Numbered from the stretch's first letter, positions 12,364 to 55,040 are shown. The stretch is 64,000 nucleotides of DNA from Haliotis asinina (GCF_037392515.1 NC_090280.1:28277118-28341117), one strand, 5' to 3'. Notes: a model not told the origin generated them from the sequence alone. Translations and numbers: made by a program.

Positions 12364-15300
12364 ACTACTACTACTACAGCTACCACTACGAGGACGACTA
12401 CTACTACTACCACTACCACTAGTGCTACTACAGTCTAAGTAAACTTATCCTCAGTGCTTTTCGTTACACTCCACTACTGAGTCTAACAAAACCTAATGGG
12501 AGGTCGCGTCAGGTAACCTTTGAGATTGACCAATCAGAACACAGCTGCATCTTACCAAATCGCGAAAGTGTACATTCGCACATACCTTTGGAACATTTCA
12601 TCTCGAAAAGGTTCGTACCCGAACGATTCTGAACGCTATTTAGCATACGCTCGCTTCCGGGTGATGCACATGGCGTGCGCACAGCCATGGCAACGGTGAG
12701 TAAACAATCGTGTTTTTGGCAATATTCAAGGACGTTATCTTGCAGAAATATACGCTAATGGTAACAATGTCAACAGAAACCCTAAAGCGTATATACTGCA
12801 GGTCAAACAACTGTGTTATATGCGGATTTTTGTTTGTGGAGAGATCTGTGTCAGTGACCTGCATATTTTGAAAGTCCCTCCGATCCCTAAATAGTAGCCG
12901 TTGTCTGATTGGTTAAATCTAGTTAACCGTCTCGCGTTTGATTGGACGGTCATTGGTCGCTGAAAGATCTTCCACTAGGTTTTGTTAGACTCAGTGGTGG
13001 AGTGTATCGAAATACACTGAGGCTAAGTTTACTTAGACTGACGACTACTACTACTACAGTTACTATTATTGCATTGTACTGTCACTAGTGGTGGTAGTAA
13101 GTGGTATCGGGGATGACAGCATGATCGTTTTTGTTACAGATTGTTGCCGTGTTGTTGCTGATCTTCGGGGCAGTCCTCAAGTTTAACCCTGGCTTGCTGT
13201 TGCGATATATTTATCCAGCTGTTCAATCAGTTACCGCCTTCAACACCTCCACAAACGTCAGCACCGTCCCAGTCATCAGTAACATCGGACTGGCTCTCCT
13301 TGTCCTCGGCGCTATTCTGTTCGTCATCTCATTCTTCGGCTGCTATGGCGCATGTTGCACCAACAGGATCTTCCTCATTATCGTAAGGCTTTTTTTAGAG
13401 TAACTTTGGATTTAAAACCGATGTCCCTTAAACATTCATACATATACTGAGATGTTGAAAAAATGGTTTTGTATAAAATGTACACTACTGCAAAGAAATG
13501 TGTCAGAAAATAACAATAAATCTGGTTTTGGATCTGTTGCCGAAAACCTATAACACTGCAAAAACATGACCGGCGACCGAATTGAAGTACGTCCGGGAAT
13601 GGTACTCTCTATGACTGTAACACATTATTTTTTACACGAGGATCTTATAATGGGTGGAGACGCAACGAAAGGGGTGGTCGGGTAGTCTAGTGGCTTAAGC
13701 GTTCGCCCTACAATTACAGGCGATTTGTTGTACAGGATAGAAGACATTAAGTAACATATTATCGTAATATCGTCCGCACATGCAGAGTTAAATTTTGTAG
13801 CATACAAACACTCAAAACCAAACTGTAAAATGGCATTCCTTGAAAAAAATGAATGCTCAATTAAAAGTGTTGAACCGTTATCGCAAACGTCGATAAAAAG
13901 GAATATGAACGCTGTCGTAAGTGAGTAAGATGTTCGGTTTACGTTCTCTTTAACAGTTCTGTATCCTGATGATCATCATGTGTATTGTCGTTGCTGCACT
14001 GGCTGGAGTCCTCTTTGTCAGAGATTCGCCTGTAAGTAACAGGATAATGTACATAAAGAAGCAAGACTCGTCCGTAATAATAGGATGATGTACCGATAGT
14101 AGCATGACTTGTCTGTAAACCATAGAGTGACGTAGCAACATTAGCAAGACTCGACCGTAAGTAATAGAATGATATACCCATAGAAGACAGACCCGTCCGT
14201 AGCTATGAGGGTTATGTACCCATAGGAGGAAGACCCGTCCGTAGCTATGAGGGTTATGTACCCACAGAAGCAAGACCCGTCCGTAGCTTAGGGGGTTATG
14301 CACCCATAAAAGCAAGACCCGTCCGTAGCTAAGAGGGTGATATACCCATAGAAGCAAGACCCGCAACTAGGTGTTTGCACGTATTCATGTGGCCACCATA
14401 AGGTCATCTACCAACGGATTCGTGGGCTCTTGTAAGGGCACAGGGTTGTGTACTGCACACTAGGGGTTATGACAACACCGAAAGAGTCTGCACACAAAGC
14501 TGACTCCAAGGTTTTTAATCCCGGTCACAGGTGGGCTCGATCCTGGTACTTTAAGGGGAAGTTCTGTCTACTGGTTAATGAGGTTCTTGTGAGACATATA
14601 CAAGTTGGTATTCAAGTATAAGACAAAATCATGAATGTCAACTTCTTGTTTATTGTACACATAATGTTTTCTGGGCTATTCCTTGCACTTTCGTCGTCAC
14701 CTGACGACGTGGCACGGAATAACCCAGAAATGTCGTGTATGTGATACAGAAGTTGACATCTATAATATGTTGTCTCAAAGAGGTTAATGGTTCACTTCAA
14801 AGGAATCTATTCACAACACAACTTTCATGCAGTGTTCCTGTATTTCCATCAACGGACAGTCATATTTAAACAAAAGAAAGTATTCCAGCCAACGATCATT
14901 AATAAACACATAAGGCGTAAACTCTGCACCCCAAACTGACCTCTTTAGGTGACTCGATCACCTGTGCCTCTGGTCTGCAGGTAATATAGGGGTCGACGGA
15001 GATACCTATATCTTCCTTAAGGTTGTTTAAGTGTTTCAGTGTGGACATATATCTGTATGTGACGCCAACCACTCTAATATTGCAGCTCAACACTGAAGGG
15101 AAGAAAGCATTACAGACACAAATCTACAGTGATTACAAAGGACCACTCAGTGACGATACGTTCTCAGTGATGATGGATTTAGCAGCATTCTCTGTGAGTC
15201 ACACTACGACATTGTATCTATAGTCTTGTGTATATTTTGTAGCAGAAGCAGAGAACTGACTTGTCCTCATAATCCTTATCCGTAAGAATTCCATGCAAGA

Positions 15301-17236
15301 GTTTTGGCAACAATTTAAGACAACTAATCTAATCAGGTACTTCCACAATAATAATTATTCTTGACAGCTGCGTAGAGGGTTGCTCATTATGTCTGTCACC
15401 GGACTGCCCGGTCTAGGTTTGATGAAGTAAACAGAGCCGAGTTCCAGCTGGAATATGGTTGAGCCAGCCATGAGATGACAAACGATCAAAGACACATTGA
15501 TAGAGCACCACTCATGCTCTGATCCGTTTTCCCATTCAGGGCCCTTATTCTCGAAACGTTCGTAGCCCTAAGAATTCGTAACATTGATGGTACCCAATGT
15601 GTTACGAATAGGCCTAAGAAGTTTGCAGGGCTGCGAACGTTCGAGAATAGCTAGCCAGATTCACTACTGGAAAAACTCTGATTTCCAAGTGTTTGAGTTA
15701 AGAAACAAAGGCGTGAGCCATTACTCGCAAAACGACTCAACATCCAGGACTCTTTCATTTCGGCCCTGCCACGTCCAGTATGAAAGGATGAATTAAACCG
15801 TTTGAAACAAGCATCACAGGCACATTTCACGGCAAAGTCAAGGCATTTTTAGCAGACTCTGTGTGTGGTGGATCGTCGGGACATGCTAACCATTTCACGA
15901 TCATTTGCTGTCAACATGTATCTTCAGTGTTCCATTTATACATTTTTCACCTCTCTTTTGCTGTTAACGAATAACAAATCTGTTTCTGGAAAATGGCCCT
16001 GAATAGCCTTTCACTGAAATGGTCAATAATTAATGAGTATTAGAAGTCGTTGTTATGTTTCAGCTCCAGTGCTGTGCCGCCACTGGGCCTACTGACTTCA
16101 ACCCAAGTGCCTCCTGGAGAGCCTACAACCACAACGGTATTTCAACAACGATCGATGTATCGCCTTCCTGTTGTAAGAACAGTGTTTTGGATAGCGACAC
16201 AACACTCGAGTGCGCGAAGAAACAAGCGGGAACTTTCGATTCGACCAGGACTAATACTCAGGTATTTATTAAAAGTTGGACTTTATTCTTTTGCTCGAAA
16301 CATAACCGAAAACGAAGAGGAAACAAAACATGTGGTTTTTGTGGCATATGTAACCAAAGGCTTACATTTCATTTGTAAGCCGTACATGCTTTAGAATGAA
16401 AATCTAATAAGCCCACGCCTTGCCTATCGAACTCCCATTAATTTAGTTTGCACGCACGTCCGTCGAACTAGAGTTAGCCATCTCCTGCAGCGCATGTCCC
16501 AGTCCTGCTAAGTAGCGTTAGCGTTCCTCTCCTACAGCCTCTGGCCCAGCCCCGCTACGCTAACGAGAGTTAGCAGCTCCTGTTGCAGCGCCTGTCCCAG
16601 TCCGCATCACTACAGTTGCCATTCCCTTTCTCTACATGTGTTAGCAGTTCCCGTGTTTACTGAGTTGATGATGGAACACATTATTTTAACACCCCAGGGC
16701 TGCTATGACAGGATCCACGACCTGGTCGAAGCGAACAAGGGGTATGTCATCCTCGGGTTCGCCCTGGTTCTTCTCCTTATGGTGAGTGAAAGTGATGAAA
16801 TGACTGATTATCACAAGTTAAGGCTACAATGTTAAGTGGTCAGATCGTTGCATGTTCATCAGGCATGTTCAGTCAGTTCTGCTGAAAGTGTTTTTGAAAT
16901 TGTACCTCTTCGTTCTAATTTGAATGCCTTCTTTAATAGGCCACTGACCCTTTGCACCTCCGTTATAAGAGATATGCAGACCATGGAAGAAACAGGTGAC
17001 AGTCGATATTAGTGCTGGCGTTCTGTTGATGGTGTTACTGTCAGGCTTCACCAGTTTCGTCCGCGTCTCTTTAGTATCAACATGATGACTACTACTACTA
17101 TAAATTATTTGTTGCTTTTTCGATAAATAATCTGTCAACTCAACTTTAGACATTTTGTCATCTGTTTCAGGTGCTGGAAATTGTGTTTGCAATCATTCTC
17201 ATCAGAAAGGAAAGCAAAGAGTCGATGGTCGTGTAA
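9682..17236 (+). CDS. Tetraspanin, 277 aa, seven exons
   Basis: Exons are 9682-9741, 13140-13382, 13957-14031, 15086-15193, 16064-16261, 16698-16781 and 17171-17236 (TAA). All introns are phase 0 with GT/AG ends. Tetraspanins organise membrane microdomains by binding integrins, receptors and each other. Four membrane spans fit: residues about 10-35, 67-92, 97-122 and 243-267. The family's GCCGA-type element after span 2 appears as GCYGACC. The large extracellular loop (about 123-242) has six cysteines: CC at 165-166, PSCC at 198-199, C212 and GC at 230. The hallmark CCG triplet is CCA here. The start ATG in exon 1 gives a short cytoplasmic tail (MGFISSTGK) as usual. The assignment to a named subfamily is open. 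The only polyadenylation candidate I saw is ATTAAA near 18050. Confidence 0.9.
10301..10400 (+). repeat. SINE-A head fragment
   Basis: GGGGTAGCCGAGTGGTTAAA and ATTCGATCCCCC boxes are followed by GTGTGAAGCCCACTTC, after which similarity stops. It lies in tetraspanin intron 1. Confidence 0.7.
11670..11772. repeat. (CTAC)n / (ATAC)n microsatellite
   Basis: About 100 bp of 4-bp repeats with an internal switch from CTAC to ATAC, in tetraspanin intron 1. Confidence 0.95.
12333..12430. repeat. (CTA/CTG)n triplet repeat
   Basis: Mixed CTA, CTG and CCA triplets lie immediately left of the foldback transposon at 12431. A short CTA run resumes at its right edge (13043 on), so the transposon probably inserted into the triplet array. 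Confidence 0.9.
12431..13040. mobile_element. Non-autonomous DNA transposon, ~65-bp TIRs
   Basis: Bases 12431-12495 and 12975-13040 are inverted copies with few mismatches. The termini read CAGTCTAAGTAAACTTA inward from both sides, continuing CCTCAGTG and TTTGTTAGACTCAGT. The 480-bp interior has no coding capacity. It ends 99 bp before tetraspanin exon 2. The superfamily is not assigned; the target-site duplication is obscured by the triplet repeats. Confidence 0.85.
13667..13715 (+). repeat. SINE-A head fragment
   Basis: GGGTAGTCTAGTGGCTTAAG and CGTTCGCCCT are recognisable; the rest is gone. Confidence 0.55.
14023..14366. repeat. 42-bp array starting in tetraspanin exon 3
   Basis: Eight units of 42 bp. 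The first unit begins with the last nine exon bases (GATTCGCCT, 14023-14031) and crosses the donor GTAAGT. Later units start GACTCGTCC, GACTTGTCT, GACTCGACC and GACCCGTCC. The fourth still has an intact GTAAGT after GACTCGACC. Unit bodies share GTACCCATAGAAGCAA. Confidence 0.85.
14636..14757. repeat. Long imperfect hairpin
   Basis: GTCAACTTCTTGT at the left pairs with ACAGAAGTTGAC at the right. TTTTCTGGGCTATTCC pairs with GGAATAACCCAGAAA, and the centre is CGTCGTCACCTGACGACG. Arms are about 58 nt. It is intronic in the tetraspanin and is likely a foldback element; a structured RNA cannot be excluded. Confidence 0.8.
15548..15649. repeat. Palindromic MITE, family 2
   Basis: ATTCTCGAAACGTTCGTAGC at the left is mirrored by GCTGCGAACGTTCGAGAAT at the right around a centre of GGTACC. 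A related element is at 36220-36325. Confidence 0.8.
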
Positions 17237-17490
17237 TATAACCAGCTGTTGACTCCGTTAGTGTGCAGGAAAGGTCATTGTCTCCAGTGCTGCGATATGC
17301 TGTTTATACTTAAGTGTCAGACTTCACTGTAGTACATCTAACGTTCTCCATAATGTAGACATGTTATGCTGATTGCCTAGTTCACCATAATCGTCCCATT
17401 TTAACTCTTTGAGCGTTACATGATGTTACACGAACCTATTGTTGCATAATATTTATCATGACGTCATCTATTTATAATGACGACTCGTGA

Positions 17491-17598
17491 TGTTTTGGTA
17501 ACGTCACTGCAACATCCTCTTGTCTGATCTGAGGTTTCATTCTGTGTTTTGGTAACGTCACTGCAACATCCTCTTGTCTGATCTGAGGTTTCATTCTG
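17491..17598. repeat. Perfect 54-bp tandem duplication
   Basis: Two apparently identical adjacent copies beginning TGTTTTGGTAACGTCACTGC lie in the likely tetraspanin 3' untranslated or flanking region. Confidence 0.95.
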
Positions 17599-20280
17599 TG
17601 TTTTGTTCTGTGGAAGGCATATGTCTTGTTACAGTTTCAAAGAAAAATGTGTGATAAATACACAGATATAGCCTAGGTGACTGTCCTCCTCGAAACTTGT
17701 TTATCATTCACAAAATATTTTGTCTTTCGCAGCTTAATTTGACTAACCAGAATAGTCATCAATATAAATGTATATAATTCATTCTGCAAAATGAGAGTAT
17801 TGCACCACGAATATATCCACAGATTTCCACAGCGAAATAATCGGCATGTACAGATTCTCAATGAGCGAAGGAGGCCGATGTAAGCCTTCAACATATATCA
17901 GAAGGATAGTAATATTCTTCGTTTACCTAGCTTAGCAAAAATAATGTAATCTTTTCTAGTAAAGATTACATCACATCACTCTCCCCTCCCCCAGATGTTT
18001 TATTGTAATGTGTTATGTATACAATGTAAATCTTTATTAATTTTAAACACATTAAATATATTAATGTTACACCATGGTGTTCGACGTCTGTTATCCTTGT
18101 ATTTAAGGTATTTTCCACAAATATTATTATTATTATTATTATATCGGCTTACAACTTCCAACTTATCATTTCGACATTCATTTTGAAATACTCTAAACAG
18201 TGAAGTATGTTGTAAAAGGTCTGCCGTCATACTGTCATACAGACACTGTGCCTGATACAATGGGACTTCTAACTTAAGTCACTCACTCAGTGCAACCTGA
18301 GATCCATCTTTGACACGTTTGACATTTGGTTTTAAAAGCAGTAGGTATACCTTTGCTGTGGTTGTAATGAAATGCCATATAAATCACCTCTTGAAAATGT
18401 GCTACACGAGATTTCAGGTGTATACACAACATAGCCTGTATTTTGATGTTAGAATAGGAGGATCTCTCAGTATGGCCATTGGATGAGTTAGTTTAGTGTT
18501 ACGCCACATTCAGCAATATTCCAATTATATGGCGGCGGTGGTAGTTTATATAATCGATTTTGGACCAGACAAGACAGTGATCAACAAGATGGATCTGCGC
18601 AATTGGGATACGATGACACATGTCAGGCAGCCGGATACCGATAGGTGTTTACATGCTTGCATTGCAAACATGAATGCCCAGGGCCACCTCAGTGCAGAAG
18701 TGTGATCTAGGTGACATAATGAAACATTTAGATTGTGATTCTTATTTGAAAACATGAGATTCTCCCTATTTCATATGTTTGTATCGTTGCAGCTTCTTGA
18801 AGAACGTCCTCATCCTCACTGCCATTCTCATACATAATTATATGTTTTTCTGATCTAAACTTCCTTTACACTTTAACCGTGAAGGTCAAGCATAAATTCG
18901 TCACACACATACGCGTATTTGAACACATGAACTTGCATACGAAGATTAATGGGATTACGAGAGAATTGTATATTTGCTTTACATAAGCAAGCCACCCAGT
19001 AGCAACTCAATGGTCGTTATTCAAAAGGATCAAGGAGTGACTGTTTTTAATCAGTATTTAACATCACAAACAATAACATTTCGATAAATCTCATGCCAAA
19101 TCTATGATTGTCTTGCTTTCCAATCATATGACTTTTCCGCCTTAATACTGCTGGAATTTTGGTAAAAGAGGCGCAAACCAGCTCACTCATTCACTCATAA
19201 TGCTTTAAATTGGTGAAATGTAGATTGTCGGAGAAGCAAATAAGCACCTTGATTTTCTACATTACAGAGCCAGTAACGCTCTCGTAAGCATTTATTTCAT
19301 TTATCGGTGTGCTGTGCTGATTGTTGAAAAGAAATGGTCGTGAAAATAATGGATATTTCATTCTAATCAGCGGCATTTCCTTTCTGTTCAAACGCATTGA
19401 CTTTATCCTCTCAGGTGAACACCAACATGACAAAATGGTCTTTAGTAGATCGTGAGAACATGTTCCCAACATTAATTACATACCTTTCATTTGATGTTAT
19501 TTGCCAACTGCCAAACACGCCAACCCATAGGTCGTTAACATAGGCATCAGATGTGTTGAGCATGTATTTCGACATCCACTTGTCACCTATCAGAGACTGA
19601 TCATAATGCGATTATAGAGGAGACACAGTACTACGATGGAACTAGGGACAGATGTGAGTTTGTATGAATCGTATGTGATCGACATCTTTTCTCACGTGGG
19701 CCTTTGGAAATCATGATCTCTGCGTCTTAACATATGAAGATTGTGTCTGAGAACATATCGAGCCAGAATTTCCTGTTCCTTTTCATGAAGGGTGGATCAG
19801 TAGAGAATATTTGTCATCCATGCTGCCATAATACTGTTAGTTATACTGTGTTTTGAAAGTCACATTCCACCTAAGGTAAATGGCATTTGTACAGCCAGTG
19901 TACAACCAGTGCAGAGTGTTATTGACTGATTTGACAGTCATACGGTTTGTACACCCTGCCATAGCCGCCTACATGGTTTAGTTTGCTTTGACTATTGACC
20001 AATCAGAACTCGAGAAATTTATCTTAAAGATGATAAATGATATTAATGGGCGTGAACAAATTTTGAAATAGATATGCCATATTCATGTATAGACGAGGTT
20101 TTCAGTATTAATGCATTTATCCCTAAATGTCAAGAACGAAAGAGCACCGGGAGATTTGAAATGTTCTGATATCTTCCTCTGAGAATCAGGGGAAACAAAA
20201 CATTCTCTCCACTTCCTAATTTCGTGAAGATACGTCGATGGCAGACAGACTTCCCATGCTCACGATGTCGCTAAAGGTCA
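17599..20280. other. Gap between convergent gene ends
   Basis: No gene is recognised. It contains an ATTAAA at about 18050 (+), an (ATT)n run near 18122, a SINE-B copy (18485-18712), a SINE tail at 19130-19197 and a reverse-strand AATAAA (TTTATT at 19291-19296). The latter, about 985 nt past the ABCC stop, is the nearest canonical polyadenylation signal for that gene. Confidence 0.5.
18485..18712 (-). mobile_element. SINE-B copy
   Basis: The tail side (TTTAGTGTTACGCCACATTC, AGCAATATTCCAATTATATG, GCGGCGG) and the body (CAGTGATCAACAAGATGG, ATCTGCGCAATTGGGATACG, ATGACACATGTCAGGCAGCC) are both preserved. Confidence 0.75.
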
Positions 20281-49763
<29,483 letters not shown>

Positions 49764-52700
49764 CGTGTAGTATTTACTTGACCAAGTGAGTGGAAGTTAT
49801 AGTCAAAGTTGTTTCGTCATATCATTGTGTAATCTCTCCTTGAGGACATCCACGTGGGCAGTATACCTGGGAAAATGATAAGACAAGGATAGTGTGTTTG
49901 TGTGTTGAAGAGTTGGGTGAACGTCATTGGGTGACTGCGTGTGAATGCTTTAGTTGGTGAATGCTTACACCTCCCTCCCTCCCTCCCTCTCTCTCTCTCT
50001 CTCTCTCTTTCTTTGTGTCTATGCGTGAAGTACATAGCTATCCATGTAAACAAGGAATGCACATACATTGTATGCTGTATTCTATCTCGATTCATTATCA
50101 GTCTGAAGTATCAGTCTGAAGCGTACGATGTAAGCATGACTGCACGTACATTCTGTCTTATATCTCCATACATTATCAGTCCGAAATATCTGTTTCATGA
50201 CTCACTGTAAAAGATGACACCTTTATTCTATTGTTATCACGGTCAGTTAACGATTGTTATGTTTCAAGGCCACACGACTCCCGGCCTATTTCTGACCAAC
50301 ATACTGTCGCTCATTCACCACCAATTCCGCAATGTTCTGTCTCCTGTGGTTAATATGTCGACGCGTTTATTGTTTACCCATTTGGATTTGAAACACTTAT
50401 ACATTTTCCCGTAAATTAGGTACAGTTAGGTAAAAGGAATGTGTGCATTGTTTTGTTTATGAGAGATTAATTTCTGTTGTTGGTACAATTTGTCAAAACT
50501 ATTTCTTGTTCAACAACGCTGGTCTGCAAGAAGCATTGACGTTATTGTAGAGAGATTACAATGGTGATGATTGCCGTACACATATACTGCAGTCGAGTTT
50601 GCGGCTGCTATATTACGTCACCCAATCTTAAAATGATTTCATTGAGAAATACATGAATGACCCCGAAAAAGTCAGAGTAAAACATCAAAGAGATATGAAA
50701 TATAAGCTCAGCGTTAAAGAAAGATCAAAGATGATTAGTTACATATACATATAATATTATTGCTTTGAAACTCGTAAGGGCTTATAAAGATATTAACGAA
50801 AACTGTAGGAAGGCGCACATATAATCTCCAAAACAAGGCCGAAGGATCGTCAGCAGTACACTCAAATGGAGCCATGAGAGCCGTATACAAACGCACGTAC
50901 GTGTGTTTGAATCTCTCATCGTCATCATCGTTATACTTATTAAAAACGTCACTTTATGCAGCACAATTCATGACGGGTACGAGTCTCGTTGGAGGTTAAG
51001 AGAAAGGGTCGAGTGGTGACGGATGTGTCGCTGTTTGGAATCTTTGGTGTAGGTGGGTGGTTTGAATCCAACGATCTGTGCGTGGCGTGGTTACAGCTGG
51101 ACGGCCATTCGGGGAAGGTCTGCAACGACAGCGTTAGGTTGATAACGTCTTCACAGGCGGCATATGGTGTTCCTGTGCACGCAAAACATCTCTGCAACGT
51201 TAGGCTTTGGTGTTTCAGTCTGAAGCATTTTTCATGGCTCGCCATCTTTCATTTTCAGTGAAACGGGGTATAAAGAAATAAAAGCAAATTTGTGTTTTGC
51301 GGATCGTCGACGTCTGAACAATGACGTGCATGACAACGAGACACTTTTTAAAGGGCACGTTTCATGTCTTTTCCATACGGACTATATGAAAACACGAGAG
51401 ACGAGTGCATATAAAAACACTGACAGGGTCTTGTCCGGGTTGTGGATTAAGTATATTATTAAGGATATTAAAATGCGTTGTGATAACAATTCTCATTTAT
51501 ATAAGCAAATGTGTTGATCGCACTAACCTTTGCCATAATATATATGTATATATGGAACGCTTTTTTATAGGAGCAGAACAACATGAAACATTCTCCTAGC
51601 CAACACATCTCCTGTTTGTTTTTGAAAGAGAACCAGTGAGTTGTTTTGTAGCCATAATGAGGTATTTGTAGTTCCACACACCTGCTCCCAACCCACCATG
51701 GAATACCACCAAGGACGAAGCGTAGTGGAATCCGATTATATCATTTTAAGAAACAACCTTTATTAAAGTAAACCTAAACTTGCACTAAGCTAACCTTAGT
51801 GACTTATTACAACCTTGGTATCTGTGAAACGAGGCCCATTGCTGCAGAGTGCTATACAGATAACATGGGATATATGACAGTAGCAAACTTAATTCAGTGT
51901 GTGAATGACTCTATGTACTACTACTAACAGTCACCGTTTGGCCACTGAACCGGACCGTAAGAGATTTGTAATTGGATGAAAATTATGTAAGATGTTTCAT
52001 CACGTTTACCACCATCCAGTCATCAGAACAATTTTAAGTATTTAGTGTTGCCATTCAGCATGACTTATGTGTGATTTGTTCAAGTTAGGTGCGAACCTAG
52101 CATGTGTTTCGCTTCCTCTGTTTCCTCTGTGTGTGTATGTGTGTGTGTGTGTGTGTGTGTTTGAGTGAGTGAGTGGTGGGGGATTGCACGGTGGGTGAGA
52201 GTACTGTATACTGTTGAGACTGATAATACGATTTGACGCTGAGACTGACATCCAGTAAGAGAGGGAAACACATGCTAGCTCCTTGACCAAGCACTAGTTG
52301 CATGGACACGTGCGCTTTAAAAATATCCCATTATAATAATATATAGTTTTCCTTAGTTGTTGCCGTTGAGACTTTTATGTGCGCTTCTGTCGATAATGAT
52401 ATTGGTTATTTGAACGTTGACTATTACATAGCATGGATAGGGGAGGTGTAGTCCGTCTATCGGTCGGTCAACAGAATGTGTATGGGTAGCATAAAGGTGT
52501 AACTGATACAGGTTACCGTATAACATTTGCATGAATCGATTTGTCGATCCAGGCCCGTGTATTAACACATCAAAGGGGCTTTAATACTGCCGACAAATAA
52601 ACACCTAACTGTGATAGTCAATTCGCTTTTGTTATATTGTAACTTGATATTATACATACAGTGGATGCTGAGATCTAGAAACACTCTGATAAAATCTACA

Positions 52701-53055
52701 TTCCTACTCAATACATGGGCGTATGCGATTTGGATCATTTGTCTGTGTCTTAAGTAGGATGTCGCTCAGTAACGGTCATCGTGTGCAATAGAGAATTATC
52801 GAAAATGATCTTGAGCTAATACTCGTCACCACACTAAATGTCAATCCTTGTTATCAGGTATAACTATCCAAGGTATAGCTTGAAAGATTTTTATAAAAAA
52901 AACTATATGCATTTAATCAACACAGCAATCATCTACATGTACCTCAAGCATGGTTCGTTGGCCTCCAGTTTTGAACAATGCCATGGCGTCAGGGTTCCTC
53001 TGTGATGTTGCGTTCTACATGCGGCGAGGGCGGGTAGCAAGCCCGTGTTTGAAAG
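49764..53055. other. Upstream of ABCC, no gene seen
   Basis: Presumed 5' untranslated and promoter region of the ABCC gene at the left end. It contains (CCCT)n(CT)n at 49970-50010, a (GT)n run at 52130-52160 and a decayed family-1 MITE at about 51753-51838. Open frames up to 98 codons have no recognised domain. Confidence 0.5.
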
Positions 53056-54905
53056 TAGATTTTGGATCTATTTTACTCAATTTAAAAAGGAAAGGAAGCG
53101 TTCATAATGTCCACAAATATCGAGGTATTTCACTTATGGACATTTGTGGCAAAGTTTTTACACAAATTCTGAATAACAGCTTAAAAGCCTTGTAGAATTA
53201 AATGATAAATACCCAGAGTGTCAAGCTGGCTCTCGGAAGGGATATTCCACGGTTGATAACATGTTTATTCTTCAGTTTCTAGTACAGAAGTACTTATCTA
53301 AATCAAGAGGAAGGTTTTATTGTCTATTTGTCGATTTTCAAAAGGCTTTTTTTAGTCTGTCACCAGGGATCTTTTGTAGCATGTCCTGTATTCACACGAT
53401 ATTCATGGTAAAATTTTGACCATCATTAAGGATATGTACTCAAAATAAAATATCAAGGAGCAATATCACAGATTATTTCAACTGTTTCAGTGGTGTTCGA
53501 CAGGAATGCATTTTAAGTCCTGTCTTATTTTCATTGTTTCAGAAACCAGCTGGAAAATGATATACAGCACTTCGGTGGTTGGGGGATCTTTGTTCGTGAA
53601 GATCTATTAGAGTTCTTTATACTTCTCTACGCTGATGATTTGTGTATTTTTGCAGATTCCTTTCTCGAGTTACAAAAGAAAATAGACGTTTTACATACGT
53701 TTTGTAACAAATGGGGCTTAAGAGTGAATTTACATAAGACTGAAATATTGGTATTTCGAAAAGGCGGTAAATTAAGGAAATATGAAAAATGGAAACTGGA
53801 CGATGTTCCTATCTAAATGTCAAGCTACTATTGTTATCTTGGTATCATCTTTTCAAATAGATTGTGTTGGTCCAAAGCTGTACAAACATTAGTCCATAAA
53901 GCTACCAAAGCTGTCGTTTCCATTCGTCAACTACGTTATAAACTTCTTAACATTTCTCCTAAGGTTTTGTATAAAATGTTTGATTTACAAATCAAACCAA
54001 TAATTCTGCATGGTTCAGAGATATGGGGTGTTCGCCAATGGTTGCTTCTTGAACGCTTTCAAGCTAAATTTTGTAAATTTGTTTTGGGTGTTGGCTCCAA
54101 ATCTACCAATGTTGCTGTGCTGGGCGAATGTGGCCGTTATGGTATATATGTAGATACATATGTCAGATGTATAAGATACTGGCGCAAACTTCTAAACATG
54201 TCTCAAACCAGGTACCCCCAACAGTGTTACAACATGTTAGTAGGTTTAGATGCAGCTGGTAGAGAAAGTTGGGTTACACATATTAAGCATTTGTTGTATT
54301 CTCTAGGTTTTGGAATAGTGTGGCAATGACAAGGTGTTGGTGATGTGGATTGCTTTATGTTTGAATTTACCCGTAGGGTTAAAGGTTGTTATACACAAAC
54401 ATGGTATTCTGAGGTGTCAAACTGTTCCAAACTAAAGTTTTCTGCAGAGTTCAAAGTGTCACTCTTTCCTGAGCTATACCTAAGCAGTTTACGTTAAGAA
54501 TACGCACGCATGCTTACCTTGTTTAGAACTGGAGAACTCGATATTATGCAAAATACAGGCAGAAGGCAGGGCATGGACAAAAACATACGTTTTTGCCCAC
54601 TCTGTAGTTTAAATGCTATTGAAAATGAAATTCATTTTATTTTTGCTTGTCCTGTCTATCATGATATACGTCTTCAATATTTTCCTTATTTACACGTGCG
54701 TACTATTAATCACAGAGAGACTCTTGTAAGAATGTCACAGTCCTCTGATAGCTCACTGTTGAAATACCCGGCAAATTTTGTCAAAGACGCTGTCGGTCTA
54801 CGATCGTCATACCTTTAAAATTTATGAAATGCAGCACCGATTGTAAATATTTAATATTTGAATGTAATATGTATGTGGGCCTGAGGTCTTATTACTGAAA
54901 TAAAT
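53056..54905 (+). pseudogene. Decayed LINE ORF2 (second LINE family)
   Basis: Reverse transcriptase motifs occur in order over several frames. They are HKYRGISLMDICGKVFTQIL (53110-53180), CQAGSRKGYSTVDN (53220), FVDFQKAF (first catalytic Asp, 53330), a YADDLCIFADS box (53630) and LRVNLHKTEILVF (53720). A post-RT region follows (YLGIIFSNRLCWSKA, GSEIWGVRQ, YPQQCYNMLVGLDAAGR) with a Cys/His segment CPLCSLNAIENEIH. At least four frameshifts or stops break it. The 3' end (GGCCTGAGGTCTTATTACTG then AAATAAATAAAAG) matches the copy at 2969-4200. The 5' end is truncated; no target-site duplication was found. The clade is not assigned. Confidence 0.85.
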
Positions 54906-55040
54906 AAAAGAAATGAAAGAGTGATTCATTTTATGTCAACTGCATAATGATTAGAGAAAAGGTGTACCTGCAATATATACCATCACATTGCGAAAACATG
55001 AGAGTTTTAGATCGAAACTGTCGTCGTTTTTGTTTATTGG

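Noticed and set aside
52950..53055. First exon of a + strand gene (MVRWPPVLNNAMASGFLCDV)
   Set aside because: It has no downstream splice partner. The frame runs into decayed LINE sequence and no domain is recognisable.
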